64,000 bases of DNA from Rivularia sp963920925 (GCF_963920925.1 NZ_CAWUDI010000012.1:110441-174440); one strand, 5' to 3'; shown: positions 17,401-25,601, numbered from the stretch's first letter. Numbers and translations: made by a program. Notes: generated by a model not told the origin, from the sequence alone.

Positions 17401-18258
17401 CCGCAATGCTAACATTTTGGGGCTTTTCTGCTCTAAAGCTAGCTTTTCTGCTTGTTGCTTAATAATAGGTAAAATTTCTTCTTTTACAGCATGAGGATAA
17501 TTAACTAAAATCTGAGTTCCTAAACTGTGTTCTCTGTATTTAGCTATTGATTTAACACCCAAGCCAATATCAATTACATACTCCCCAGGCTTAATAGCAT
17601 CTGTTCCTTTTCTACCTTTAAAAGAAGAAGTTGCGAGTACCATATCATAGCCAGTTTTAGTACGCAAAGTTCCGGATTTTATATTACCGCTTATCCGTAA
17701 AGATGATTCTCCAAGCTTATCTAAGTTAGTCGGTGCAAGCGTACCTTTAGCAATTCGCATTACCGGACTTTCTTTTTGCTGTTTTACGCCCAGTCTGAAT
17801 TGAAAAGTACTCAGCTTTATACTGTTAGCTTTTGCAAAATTACTGTCAATTAAACCCTTACAATCACCTACCAGTTTTTTTGCATTACTTGGAGCAATAA
17901 TACCACCAGAATCTCCAGTGATATCGTCAATTACCAAGATTCTCGCATCACGCAACTCATGTAAACTTTGGCAGGATGTAAACGGTAAAGGATAAGCAGC
18001 ACCATCTGAAGGGTTAGGATACAGTAAAGAACGAAGATTAGTATCATTAGCGAAGAACATCCTTTTACCCGCACAAAACTGTAGAGTCATCCCATTGTAT
18101 TGAGTTAAATCGGATGCAACCGTAGCTTCTGGATAAGCCGTACCTATGCTAAACTCAGCACCGTCAAATAGGTATTCAGCGAGGGTGTTTTCAAGTTTCT
18201 CTTGAATTCCTGTATTTTGTTTAGTTTTTGTATCAAAGTGATTGAGTATTAAAGCCAT
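14416..18258 (-). CDS. Two-barrel RNA polymerase-like protein (RdRP/YonO superfamily candidate)
   Basis: 1280 aa, monocistronic. Motifs in order: GDSGGII (115-121), TFQFRLG (151-157) and AKGTL (170-174), like the DG.G.I ... QIR ... KG block of the first double-psi barrel in eukaryotic-type RdRPs; SFKGRKG (212-218); TRSPL (420-424) and VYIHP (446-450), leading to QCDFDGD (458-464), the Mg-binding D-x-D-G-D loop shared by all two-barrel RNA polymerases; then AADGPKSA (618-625), like the A-x-D-x-x-K motif after the catalytic loop in RdRPs. The C-terminal 500 residues hold beta-rich repeats and an alpha/beta fold near 1110-1250. It is far longer than YonO-type phage enzymes. Activity and template are inference. 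No Shine-Dalgarno is visible before the ATG. Confidence 0.75.
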   Translation of the reverse strand: MALILNHFDTKTKQNTGIQEKLENTLAEYLFDGAEFSIGTAYPEATVASDLTQYNGMTLQFCAGKRMFFANDTNLRSLLYPNPSDGAAYPLPFTSCQSLHELRDARILVIDDITGDSGGIIAPSNAKKLVGDCKGLIDSNFAKANSIKLSTFQFRLGVKQQKESPVMRIAKGTLAPTNLDKLGESSLRISGNIKSGTLRTKTGYDMVLATSSFKGRKGTDAIKPGEYVIDIGLGVKSIAKYREHSLGTQILVNYPHAVKEEILPIIKQQAEKLALEQKSPKMLALRYVENYERRKNFLAENIEPSESYQNEGKTEKLRIFDSLSSENESEEIHESEELNNEQKDLLIYSLLKADLSGYCQLIEHPKIITELQDFVRKEWVDIATGRSIKFTSGMAQPSLDLKLDEISIPYIQEGEEIIVTRSPLINSNGVITLKNKHLPKMLDGCVYIHPDTAMDNMQCDFDGDLLAFAPAKDFPLLATEVKENNLPQNRYPNIIKKAKVPYQGTFEEIAVSAMDSKIGIIASEIQKNVALQCEIDTMPQSEKIDYAYKILRHLDYISSAPRYQNLQLPHNISNQINKITNNPQNKALNNNKIEQKLQLFKQLLKNCVAELGNELQVAADGPKSALRPNQDIIQYCQAITAYKEVEWLADKKNPEAFTNRGMKTNGYSPIDLMIEQTNKIFEQCQLNALSVEQFRNFYPGIEFTPEQKKQAQEIKTNYNSLVKQWIQLEQRKKLEPGPYLVITSPTSGKKLEITNLINFEIAKNPNFWKLKKLTFEIASRKPTKKMPHPLFVQAKFTTLDGKSISVPIGTISFRSIKEHQLKPGMLVEQGNVEFHFGVSDRMIDALKQQLKEYVESIRTNTPTEQKLQLTAAIHDISHTEENFKYSGMRRASVAFAVFPGEVISQLKELQFTQMRIIGTQFNEYADRNFRGERVPIQFEDGSHPRDNTKTARWVRVEGKKFGTINAHSPALLAGCEAYATITSAPTKSVIVTSLKNPDNKLQIDSVDKYEAANRQWQDGQTSITLEVQKTDSHKPPTVYAKVENQILGTVNKKSVNFLQQKLTAIGRPIQGFTFSGTINNAPASYADITIDPTSVIYPGIQISKQQQDVVKSSQEKQEVQPAIATVVFFEAPAENQAIKAKTEQIMCNMVLRAVDRAIEHGYDAVQFIDATPYKSKSSPAAIKIEELAAHRNDIKIELSTVTSIKSAIQQMKQSDDIVLGIRSLETVSIIDYAALQGKAVAAYSPETGEFDRHNLPGNKVVSQKEILVSKGGGNKEIDRT

Positions 18259-18473
18259 CTTGAAGGAGAATAAAGCGAAGTGGTTTTAATGGCATATAGA
18301 AAAATTTAGATTTAAAGAACTCTATTTATTTTTAATTCTTTTAGTTGGTAATTCGATTTATTTTACGGTGTTTCTAAAAATTATGTATTAAAAGTTAATA
18401 GTTAATTAAGAGCAAAACTAAAAAAATGTTTTAGAATTAAAACTGGTATTTTGTAAGTTGGAAGGATTAGCAA

Positions 18474-18668
18474 ATGACTAAAAAAGTAATTCCTAGCATT
18501 AACCAGCTTTCTTATGGAATGACCCCGGAAGAACTGATAAGTGAAGGTCATGTAGATGTAGATTATTTTTATGACCCCGATTTAGAAGAAATAAAAAAGG
18601 ATGTTAAGGAAATGGAACGGATAGCTAGAGAATCTGATAAGTCCAAACATAAACGTATAGAGTTTTGA
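18474..18668 (+). CDS. Small hypothetical protein
   Basis: 64 aa. GGAAGGA lies 7 bases before the ATG. The C-terminal half is a charged helix (EEIKKDVKEMERIARESDK); the N-terminal half has LSYGMTPEELISEGHVDVDY. It is divergent from the polymerase-like gene across a 215-base AT-rich gap. No known family. Confidence 0.55.
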   Translation: MTKKVIPSINQLSYGMTPEELISEGHVDVDYFYDPDLEEIKKDVKEMERIARESDKSKHKRIEF

Positions 18669-18789
18669 GAAGGACAATCTCTAACCGTTAGATTTCATAT
18701 TTACAAATGGCGATCGCCGTATCTACTTTGCTATTTTTCGCGCCTAGTTTACGAGTTTACGTTTTAATTTAGAACTTTATTGTTTGGGT

Positions 18790-19542
18790 TCAATTAGCAA
18801 ACTTACGCTTTTGAGGCGGAGTAGCCCAAATGACACAGTGTCCTGACTTTGCTTTACGTCCGTACTGAGATAAAATCACACCCAACCTTTGGGCATCTTT
18901 TACGCACTCTCCGTTATCTAAATAGCCACGATTCCAATCAATTAAACTCCTGGCGAACTTTCCCTCCTTGGATACCGCCCATTTCATTGCCTCCAGTTCA
19001 TCCCAGGTTAAAGTGTTTGCCTGCACCCGTGTATATCCGCCACTTAGTATGCCAGCAATCCAAGGAGGCATTAAAATTCCCATGATTATTCCTACTCCTA
19101 GAATAAAAAACAACAACATACCTGCGGGGAATACAGCAGTAAGAAGTTTTCTACTTTCTGCGAACTGTGCTTTGCGAATCAGAGCGTGAGCGGCTCTATC
19201 AATCGCAACTTTCTGCCGTTCCACCGCTACTTCTTCTACCTTTTCCAAGTTACGTGCTAAATCTCGATTCCAATTTTTGAACAGTAGTTTTAAGGTTTCC
19301 GGTGCATCTTCCAACATTACTTCTAATTGTCCGGTAGCAATCAACACTAGAAATAAAGGGTCATCTTGAGATAATCCACAACTCAGCGCGAAATCCAGCA
19401 CTCGCTTTTTAAACGCTTCGCTCTTACCTTTCAAAGCTTCTAAAAGTAATTTATCTGAAGCCTGCGATGATTTTGAAGATTCAGTTTTAAATGCTTCCGC
19501 GTCTGTTTCATCCGATTTATCTGCTTGATTTAATTGATTCAT
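18790..19542 (-). CDS. DUF6753-like membrane protein of the ParM-like operon
   Basis: 250 aa. A charged N-terminus leads to AFKKRVLDFALSCGLSQDDP and FLVLIATGQLEVMLEDAPE, a pattern I associate with DUF6753 from Nostocales plasmids (name from memory). A coiled-coil-prone helix (about 95-125) precedes one or two membrane helices (about 137-165, LLTAVFPAGMLLFFILGVGI). Its start overlaps the stop of the MinD-like gene by 4 bases, so the two are coupled. A membrane anchor for the ATPase is a reasonable guess. Confidence 0.65.
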   Translation of the reverse strand: MNQLNQADKSDETDAEAFKTESSKSSQASDKLLLEALKGKSEAFKKRVLDFALSCGLSQDDPLFLVLIATGQLEVMLEDAPETLKLLFKNWNRDLARNLEKVEEVAVERQKVAIDRAAHALIRKAQFAESRKLLTAVFPAGMLLFFILGVGIIMGILMPPWIAGILSGGYTRVQANTLTWDELEAMKWAVSKEGKFARSLIDWNRGYLDNGECVKDAQRLGVILSQYGRKAKSGHCVIWATPPQKRKFAN

Positions 19543-20732
19543 TTTATTAAATCTGTAAGAGCAAGCGCTTCATGAGCTTTTTTAAGAAAATTCTTAATTC
19601 GCTGCTTTGATACTACTTTTATTTCAGAATGTGTCAGCGATTCTGAAAAAGTTAATCCCCATCTATCTATAATATTGCGTTCCCAGTAGGGAAACTTAGG
19701 AAAGTCCATTATGATAAAATCGTAATCACTTTGGGCTGCGATAAACTCCGGCATTTTCTCTATGTAACTCCAGTCATCACATAAACCCATATTCTTGACA
19801 AATACGTGAGTCATTTGATTTCCTAAATCTTTTAAAGATTGTAAGAAGAATTCGGCAGAATCAACACCTCCGGTACAAACAAACCATTTAACAAAAGTAA
19901 TTGAATTTTCGGCTCCTAAATCAATCAAATTATTTTTATTTATCCAGTTAGTAACATTAGAATAAACTTGAGCAGGTAAATTTACAATTACTGACTTTTC
20001 AAAAGCTTTCTCAAAAATGAAGTCTGCTTTCTGGGCAAGATTTTCATCATCGCTGAAAAATGCCAAATCCACGTCTTTGTAAATTTTAGCAATATCCTGA
20101 TTGCTGGTATCTGCATCTATAATTGCCATATTTAATCCAGTAGAATAACAGTATTCGATTAATGTTCTACTGAATAAAGACTTCCCCGCACCGCCTTTTT
20201 CACCATCAACTATATGAATAGTGGTAGATGATTTGATTAATTCTTCTTGATTTTCAGAGCTATTATTTTTTCCATTTAATATTAATTCTTCTTCTAAAAC
20301 TGGATTATCTTCACTCCAAAAATCACCTTCTACCGCATCTTCTATTTGCAACAATTTTTTGGAAGCACCATTAGGAGTATCGTCTTGGTGTAAAGCTTGA
20401 TTTGTAATACCTTTGCTATCTTGTTCATCTGAAATCAAATCATCATTGAGTTCGGTTTCCCAATCTTCAACGGGATTGAAGTTTTCATCAGTTTTTAATT
20501 CGTTGTAAACAGTTGATCCAACATCTATTTTACTTTTTGAACTATCAGCAGGGGAATCATTATCACCGTTAATTGGCAATTCATCGGTTTGTGGTTGAGC
20601 ATTTTGCAAATGATCGGGAGATGCTTGCATTTCAGTTAAGGAATCAGATGGATAATTAGAAAATTCATCCGAACAAGCATTAGGGTTTTTCTTTTTATTG
20701 TCCCTTTTTCTTTTATCTCGTTTAGCAACCAT
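19539..20732 (-). CDS. MinD/ParA-like P-loop ATPase with a long acidic N-terminus
   Basis: 397 aa. The first 170 residues are low-complexity and acidic. A deviant Walker A (VDGEKGGAGKSLFSRTL) follows at about residue 180, then AIIDADTSNQD and DFIIMDFPKFPYW (Walker B-like). This is the MinD/ParA/Soj fold, but the body matches mobilisation or plasmid-associated relatives more than canonical ParA. It is third in an operon behind the ParM-like and ParR-like genes and couples to the membrane protein after it. Confidence 0.75.
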   Translation of the reverse strand: MVAKRDKRKRDNKKKNPNACSDEFSNYPSDSLTEMQASPDHLQNAQPQTDELPINGDNDSPADSSKSKIDVGSTVYNELKTDENFNPVEDWETELNDDLISDEQDSKGITNQALHQDDTPNGASKKLLQIEDAVEGDFWSEDNPVLEEELILNGKNNSSENQEELIKSSTTIHIVDGEKGGAGKSLFSRTLIEYCYSTGLNMAIIDADTSNQDIAKIYKDVDLAFFSDDENLAQKADFIFEKAFEKSVIVNLPAQVYSNVTNWINKNNLIDLGAENSITFVKWFVCTGGVDSAEFFLQSLKDLGNQMTHVFVKNMGLCDDWSYIEKMPEFIAAQSDYDFIIMDFPKFPYWERNIIDRWGLTFSESLTHSEIKVVSKQRIKNFLKKAHEALALTDLIK

Positions 20733-20839
20733 AATTAAAGCTCCTGAAAAAATGTGAATGTTTAATAAGAGAAATTATGAGAGGAGTAAGTACAAAAATA
20801 CCCCGGTTGAATGTGCGAATTTCCAGTACGCACTCTCGG

Positions 20840-21241
20840 TTACAAAAAATTGTTTAAACCCGTGTCATCGTATTCATTATCACCAGCTTGAGTACGAAGT
20901 TCATTCAGAGAAGAAGAATTTACAGTCTTCTGTTTAAGTTGGGATGGAGTATCTTCTGTAAATCTCACCTGTACTGAAGAAGAAACATCTTCTAAACCAG
21001 CCAATTCTAAAATATCTTTTGTTTGTTTCCTTAAAACCTGTACCGCATCCATTGCAACAGAACGCAATTGTTGTGAAGTACAATCTGCTGTTAGGGAGTA
21101 AGGAAGCCAAAATGACCTAACTGCTAACAGTAGCATCTCGGTTTTACCCATAATGCAATTATCTTGAATGTATTTCATCAACTGTACGTCTGACTTTTTG
21201 CGTGGTTGATAGCGCCAGCGGAAATCAATTTGTGGAGGCAT
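20840..21241 (-). CDS. Small ParR-like partner of the actin-like ATPase
   Basis: 133 aa, starting in a one-base TAATG overlap with the stop of the ParM-like gene. The N-terminus is basic (MPPQIDFRWRYQPRKKSD), followed by predicted helices and a polar, disordered C-terminal tail. Position, size, basic DNA-binding-like N-terminus and flexible acidic tail fit a ParR-type adaptor, although sequence similarity to ParR cannot be judged by eye. Confidence 0.6.
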   Translation of the reverse strand: MPPQIDFRWRYQPRKKSDVQLMKYIQDNCIMGKTEMLLLAVRSFWLPYSLTADCTSQQLRSVAMDAVQVLRKQTKDILELAGLEDVSSSVQVRFTEDTPSQLKQKTVNSSSLNELRTQAGDNEYDDTGLNNFL

Positions 21242-22380
21242 TAATGATTACCTCCTCTTGTACCAACAGATTGAAACCGTTTCTCAACAGCTTGTGAAAA
21301 GTACAAGAATAGACTGTAAACATCCGCCAATCTGCTCAACAGAGAAAATTCGTCAACTTGTTTGGGGATATTTGCACCCACTCCCCACACACAAGACTTT
21401 CCACGATAGTGCAAGTTCAATTCCTTCTTCATATAATCTGCGGTACCTCCGCAAAACAATATTTCATCGACTTGACGGGGAATCACTTGATTTAACCAAC
21501 TTGTAAGGGCGGCGCTATACTCGCTTCTGGCTAGTTTTACCGCTTTTTGGATTTGTTGTAACTCTTGCTGTTTGTTAGCATTTCCCGTGCTTCTTAATAG
21601 TCGTAGTAAAGGAACAGGTGATAAGTCACTTCCTGCTGCTACTATCGCCGGAGCAAGTAAAGAAGGTGTTTGCCCCGATGTCTTGGCTACGACTCGCTCT
21701 AAAAGCCGAATCATTCCCAAATCGGAAGTCTTACCATCAGCTGCAACTACACCCCTATCGCCGATCAATACTGAAGCATTTCTGTAACCTACCATCGCCA
21801 GAGCAATGACTTTTCTTTTAAGCGCTTCTCCCACTCTCTTTTGGTACGCCAAATATATTCCCGCACCCTCTGGCAAACACTTAAACTCTATTAACTTCAC
21901 CTGCATTCGTCCCGTCGCCGTTATGTAGTTGGCAAGTGCTGTTCCAAGTTGCTCTTCCAAACTCTGTTTATTTTCAAGCTCTCCTGGTGGAAGCAAACAA
22001 GCAAGTGCCAGTTGAAAGTTACAACCTAGCTTGAGTTTTTGTGAAGCAACCCAAACAGCCGAAGCAGTTTTAGCTATTGCTCTTTCGTACTTCAATTCTT
22101 TCAAACCAGCATTCGCATAGTATTTTTGCTGGGCTAAATAACCAACTGCAAAGGTTTCACCGTTGATATTCACCCATGCAATATTCTCTGGAGAAGTTGC
22201 ACCCAAAATTTCTGTCGAATCAGAAGCAACTGATTCCAAGGGTATTTTTATCACTTCTGGTTCCACGATTAAAGATGCCGGATTTCTTTTCTCAAAGGTA
22301 TAATAAATTCCTTTTGTTGCACTTCCTCCAAAATCTAAAGCCAATATTAGTAAAGGTAAAGTTTGAGTAGTTTCGCTCAT
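21241..22380 (-). CDS. Actin-like plasmid segregation ATPase (ParM/Alp-like)
   Basis: 379 aa. The phosphate-1 motif LALDFGGSATKGIYY is at residues 12-26. MVGYRNASVLIGDRG (connect/phosphate-2 region) and DEILFCGGTADYM (adenosine motif) follow, the signature of the actin/Hsp70 fold in plasmid ParM relatives. It is the first gene of a four-gene leftward operon. Phased GAAGG repeats lie upstream at 22540-23011 and could be the centromere. Confidence 0.8.
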   Translation of the reverse strand: MSETTQTLPLLILALDFGGSATKGIYYTFEKRNPASLIVEPEVIKIPLESVASDSTEILGATSPENIAWVNINGETFAVGYLAQQKYYANAGLKELKYERAIAKTASAVWVASQKLKLGCNFQLALACLLPPGELENKQSLEEQLGTALANYITATGRMQVKLIEFKCLPEGAGIYLAYQKRVGEALKRKVIALAMVGYRNASVLIGDRGVVAADGKTSDLGMIRLLERVVAKTSGQTPSLLAPAIVAAGSDLSPVPLLRLLRSTGNANKQQELQQIQKAVKLARSEYSAALTSWLNQVIPRQVDEILFCGGTADYMKKELNLHYRGKSCVWGVGANIPKQVDEFSLLSRLADVYSLFLYFSQAVEKRFQSVGTRGGNH

Positions 22381-22539
22381 GATTCCTAATTTAATTTAAC
22401 TCGATTTTTTTAGATTGGTTGCGATAGTGAGACAGCAAATATTAAATGGTACTTGGGATGAATTGGAAATGTTTTTTAAATTATATACTCCTTGATGATA
22501 GTACTTCCTCTTCATTAATATTTTCATTTCCAAACACTT

Positions 22540-23011
22540 GAAGGAATCTGAAGGTAAATGAAGGTAAAGTATTAGGAATAATTATTGTTTTTTAAGTCCG
22601 CTACGGTCAAAAATTTCCTTCAAATTCCTTCACCATATTTCTTACTATCGAATAAATTCAAAAGTCTTCAAACAATCTCTATACATGGGTTTGAACAAAG
22701 TTATGGTCAAAAAGCTACTGTAGTTTTCGGTTTATCAGATTTGATGGCTTCTGTTTCTTACTTGAATCCATACAGAATATTCCAGCCTCTCATCTTAAAC
22801 CAAATGTAAACTCACTACACAATTTACTAATTGTCTTGTGGTAATGAGATTAATCTGTTGCCGCATTATTAAAAAAACTTGCTTCAAATAAATAGCACAA
22901 ATGTCTATTAATTCTGCTTATGAGTTTATAGAACATAACTGATGAAAATTTACTTATCGGCTCGATTAATATTTCCATAATCTTCAATACTTTATTCCTT
23001 CAGATTCCTTC
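22540..23011. repeat. Phased 10-bp GAAGGAATCT-type repeats, centromere (parC) candidate
   Basis: Seven copies of GAAGG(A/T)A(A/T)NN in three clusters, each with exact 10-bp spacing: three direct copies at 22540-22569, two inverted copies at 22612-22631, and two inverted copies at 22992-23011. One helical turn per unit and a position upstream of the ParM-like operon fit a ParR-binding centromere. Besides these, 22381-23391 is AT-rich and holds no convincing gene. Confidence 0.65.
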
Positions 23012-23391
23012 TCTATTAGTAACGAATGAACATTAAAAGCCGCAATACTACAAAAGAGAGATTGTAAATTTAGGGCTATCAATACTAAAATTTTTGGTAT
23101 TATAATTTTCTAAAGACTGTTTCTCACCATCTCAGTATTATAAAGTATATAAATCCTTGTTATAACTTGATTACAGTCATTAAGTAACCATTAAGCATAT
23201 GTGTATAATTACACTGATTTTTAATGCTAAAGATTATAATTAAAACAAGATAATATTTTATTCTTAAGGGTAATCACATAAACTATATAAAATTAATCAC
23301 ACTAATTTGAGGAAGCTACATAAGCGAGATAAAAAATATTTGTGTAAAATTTTGATAGTTAAGTTATGAGTTTACTGAAAACCAAGAGATA

Positions 23392-23419
23392 TAAGGTGTG
23401 GAAAATTTTCCACACCTTA
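23392..23419. repeat. 28-bp perfect palindrome upstream of the relaxase
   Basis: Arms TAAGGTGTGGAAAA and its exact complement, no spacer, 59 bases before the relaxase ATG. A 26-bp version with one change lies inside the ParB-like gene at 57706-57731. The location suits an oriT component or a regulator site. Confidence 0.75.
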
Positions 23420-23477
23420 AGCAGGAAAACTTCTTACCTCTATCAAAAGTAAAGCAGAAGAATATTGGCAATTAATT

Positions 23478-25136
23478 ATGCCGCTAGCCATCTGTAGAAT
23501 CCAAAAAATAAAAAGTTGGGGAATGCTGAAGGGCAATGAAGCACATACTGCTAGAGAGAGAGACACCCCTAACGCCAACCCAGAAGTAACCAATATACGG
23601 ATTATTGGTGACTCCTTTGATCTAGATTTAGCAACTTTAGTAAGAGACAAAATCGGTTCGCAGAAAATTCGCTCAAATGCCGTTCTTGCGGTAGAAATGT
23701 TGCTTAGTGCAAGTGCTTCCTATTTCCGTCCGAATGCACCTCAAGAAGCAGGAACTTATGAAAAACAACGTTTAGATAACTTTGTGAAAGCATCTGTTAA
23801 TTGGTTAGATTCTTCTTGGAGGGAACGAGTAGTTAGAGCAGAGTTGCACCTCGATGAAATTACACCTCACATTCACGCTTACATCGTGCCGCTGGATGAA
23901 CGAGGTAAACTCAACTGTCGCGCCTTGTTTGGTGGAAAAATTAAATTATCCGAGCTGCAAGATAGTTTTGGAATGGCTCTTTCACATTTAGGCATCTCTC
24001 GCGGAATTAAAGGCAGTAAAGCTACCTACACCACGCTCAAAAAATATTATGCTGCCGTCAATCAAGATTCTCAACTCATAAATTTAGAACGCTTTCTTCC
24101 AAAAGCCCAGGTGCATGAAACAGGTGAAGAGTACCGACAGCGAATTATTAAAATTTTAAATCCTGAGTTTGAAATAATCAATTATCAACTCAACCAACGC
24201 TCTCGCTTGCTTAAGCAATTTGCCGAGTTGAAACACACTGCAAAACAGGGTGAAAAACTGCGTCAACAACTTTCTGCCGAATTACGAATCCTGAAAGCAA
24301 GTATTAAACATCAAGACTTACCTTTAGAATTAGTTGCTTACGAACTAGGGGTAAATCAAGACAATCAATGGTTATCAACAAATAACGCTATTGATTTAGT
24401 AATGCAAGTTAATCAATGTAAATTTGATGATGCACTTATCTGGTTGCGCGATAAATTCGGGGAGGAGCAAATGCTTGCTGCGGCAACTAATCAAGTCACT
24501 AGCAAAGCCTTACACATTGCATATCAAAATCCCAAAGCACAATTTGTAGCACCAGTACCCGATAAAAGTCATTGGAAAGAAATTGAAAAATATTTCCAGA
24601 AACATTACTGTATTCCGCAAAAATTAATGCAGACACTGAATCAGCGTGGTTTGTTGTATGCGGATACATCAGGTAGTGCCCTATTTCTAGCGCGAAATCT
24701 TTCTTCTGGAGTCACCGGAGCCTACCTGCATTCATTAGAAATGACGGCGAATACTTTTAGTTTATATCCTGGAAGTAAACGTTCTGGTGGTTGGTTTCAT
24801 CTGAGCATGGGAAGAAGCTCGGATAATCTCATAACAGCAGCAATGATAACTGCTTCGCCGATTGAATCATTGTCTCTAGCAGTATTAAACGCCCCTCACA
24901 TACACAGAACTCTCTACTTATCCATCGATAGCATTCACCCTATCACCGAGACTTACGCTCCTATACCTATAGAATTTCTCAAGACTATACCGAATGTGGC
25001 GATCGCAATGTCGCATTATAGGGCGGGTGCCATTCAAAAGCTTTTACCTCATTCAATCAAGTTACAGCCGAAAACCACTTGGAATAAAGAGTTACAAACA
25101 CGTCTTGGAGCTACAAATTATGCCGCGTTGGAATAA
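23478..25136 (+). CDS. MobV-type relaxase fused to a DUF3991/TOPRIM-like module
   Basis: 552 aa. The N-terminal domain begins MPLAICRIQKIKSWG and contains the metal-binding motif LDEITPHIHAYIVPLDERGKL near residue 130 (the HxH of MobV/Pre relaxases); such enzymes nick oriT and stay bound to the transferred strand. After a helical linker, residues 340-530 (LNQRGLLYADTSGSALFLAR, SGGWFHLSMG, ASPIESLSLAVL, LYLSIDS) resemble DUF3991 plus a TOPRIM-like fold, suggesting a relaxase-primase fusion. This is the only relaxase in the window and would pair with VirD4 at 33797-35620. Confidence 0.8.
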   Translation: MPLAICRIQKIKSWGMLKGNEAHTARERDTPNANPEVTNIRIIGDSFDLDLATLVRDKIGSQKIRSNAVLAVEMLLSASASYFRPNAPQEAGTYEKQRLDNFVKASVNWLDSSWRERVVRAELHLDEITPHIHAYIVPLDERGKLNCRALFGGKIKLSELQDSFGMALSHLGISRGIKGSKATYTTLKKYYAAVNQDSQLINLERFLPKAQVHETGEEYRQRIIKILNPEFEIINYQLNQRSRLLKQFAELKHTAKQGEKLRQQLSAELRILKASIKHQDLPLELVAYELGVNQDNQWLSTNNAIDLVMQVNQCKFDDALIWLRDKFGEEQMLAAATNQVTSKALHIAYQNPKAQFVAPVPDKSHWKEIEKYFQKHYCIPQKLMQTLNQRGLLYADTSGSALFLARNLSSGVTGAYLHSLEMTANTFSLYPGSKRSGGWFHLSMGRSSDNLITAAMITASPIESLSLAVLNAPHIHRTLYLSIDSIHPITETYAPIPIEFLKTIPNVAIAMSHYRAGAIQKLLPHSIKLQPKTTWNKELQTRLGATNYAALE

Positions 25137-25151
25137 AGAACGGTGCTGGAA

Positions 25152-25601
25152 ATGACGATATTGTCAGTTTTGATGAGTAATAATCCCTTCTCATACATAC
25201 TTGGTTTTGGCTTGCTTGGAATGATACTGGGTATTAACCTCTGGGTTAATTCAACAATGGAAAGTTTTCAGAAACCCAAACAATCTAAACAACCAAAGAC
25301 GGCACAAGAGTATGTTGAACGAGGTTACGAAGTAATGAATGAAATACCGCCACTTCAACAAAATGACAACGCACAGCACCAAGCTAATTGTAAGAATGCA
25401 GAACAATCTTTCCAAAAAGCTATTTCTCTTGATTCTAAAATTGCTTTAGGCTATCAAGGACAAGGTATGAGTTTAATTTGTCAGAAGAATCTTGTAAATG
25501 GTAAAAAATCTCTTCGCCGTGCCAAAACCCTCTATTTACAACAAGGAAAAAAGCGAGAAGCTAAAAATATAGATTTAATTTTGAAGTTTATAAACAAGTA
25601 A
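25152..25601 (+). CDS. Membrane-anchored TPR-like protein
   Basis: 149 aa, 15 bases behind the relaxase (an alternative GTG start is at 25143). One N-terminal membrane helix (SYILGFGLLGMILGINLWV), a linker, then two TPR-like helix pairs (AEQSFQKAISLDSKIALGYQ; GKKSLRRAKTLYLQQGKKRE). Probably co-transcribed with the relaxase, perhaps as a scaffold. Confidence 0.6.
   Translation: MTILSVLMSNNPFSYILGFGLLGMILGINLWVNSTMESFQKPKQSKQPKTAQEYVERGYEVMNEIPPLQQNDNAQHQANCKNAEQSFQKAISLDSKIALGYQGQGMSLICQKNLVNGKKSLRRAKTLYLQQGKKREAKNIDLILKFINK

Noticed and set aside
14416..18258. Calling the gene a displaced RpoC (beta') subunit
   Set aside because: Only the catalytic DFDGD region resembles beta'. Both barrels appear in one chain and other beta' landmarks (zinc finger, rudder, trigger loop motifs) were not found.
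22585..22809. 74-codon rightward frame between the ParM-like operon and the relaxase
   Set aside because: It covers the phased GAAGG repeats, has no ribosome site, and its composition reflects the repeats, not a protein.
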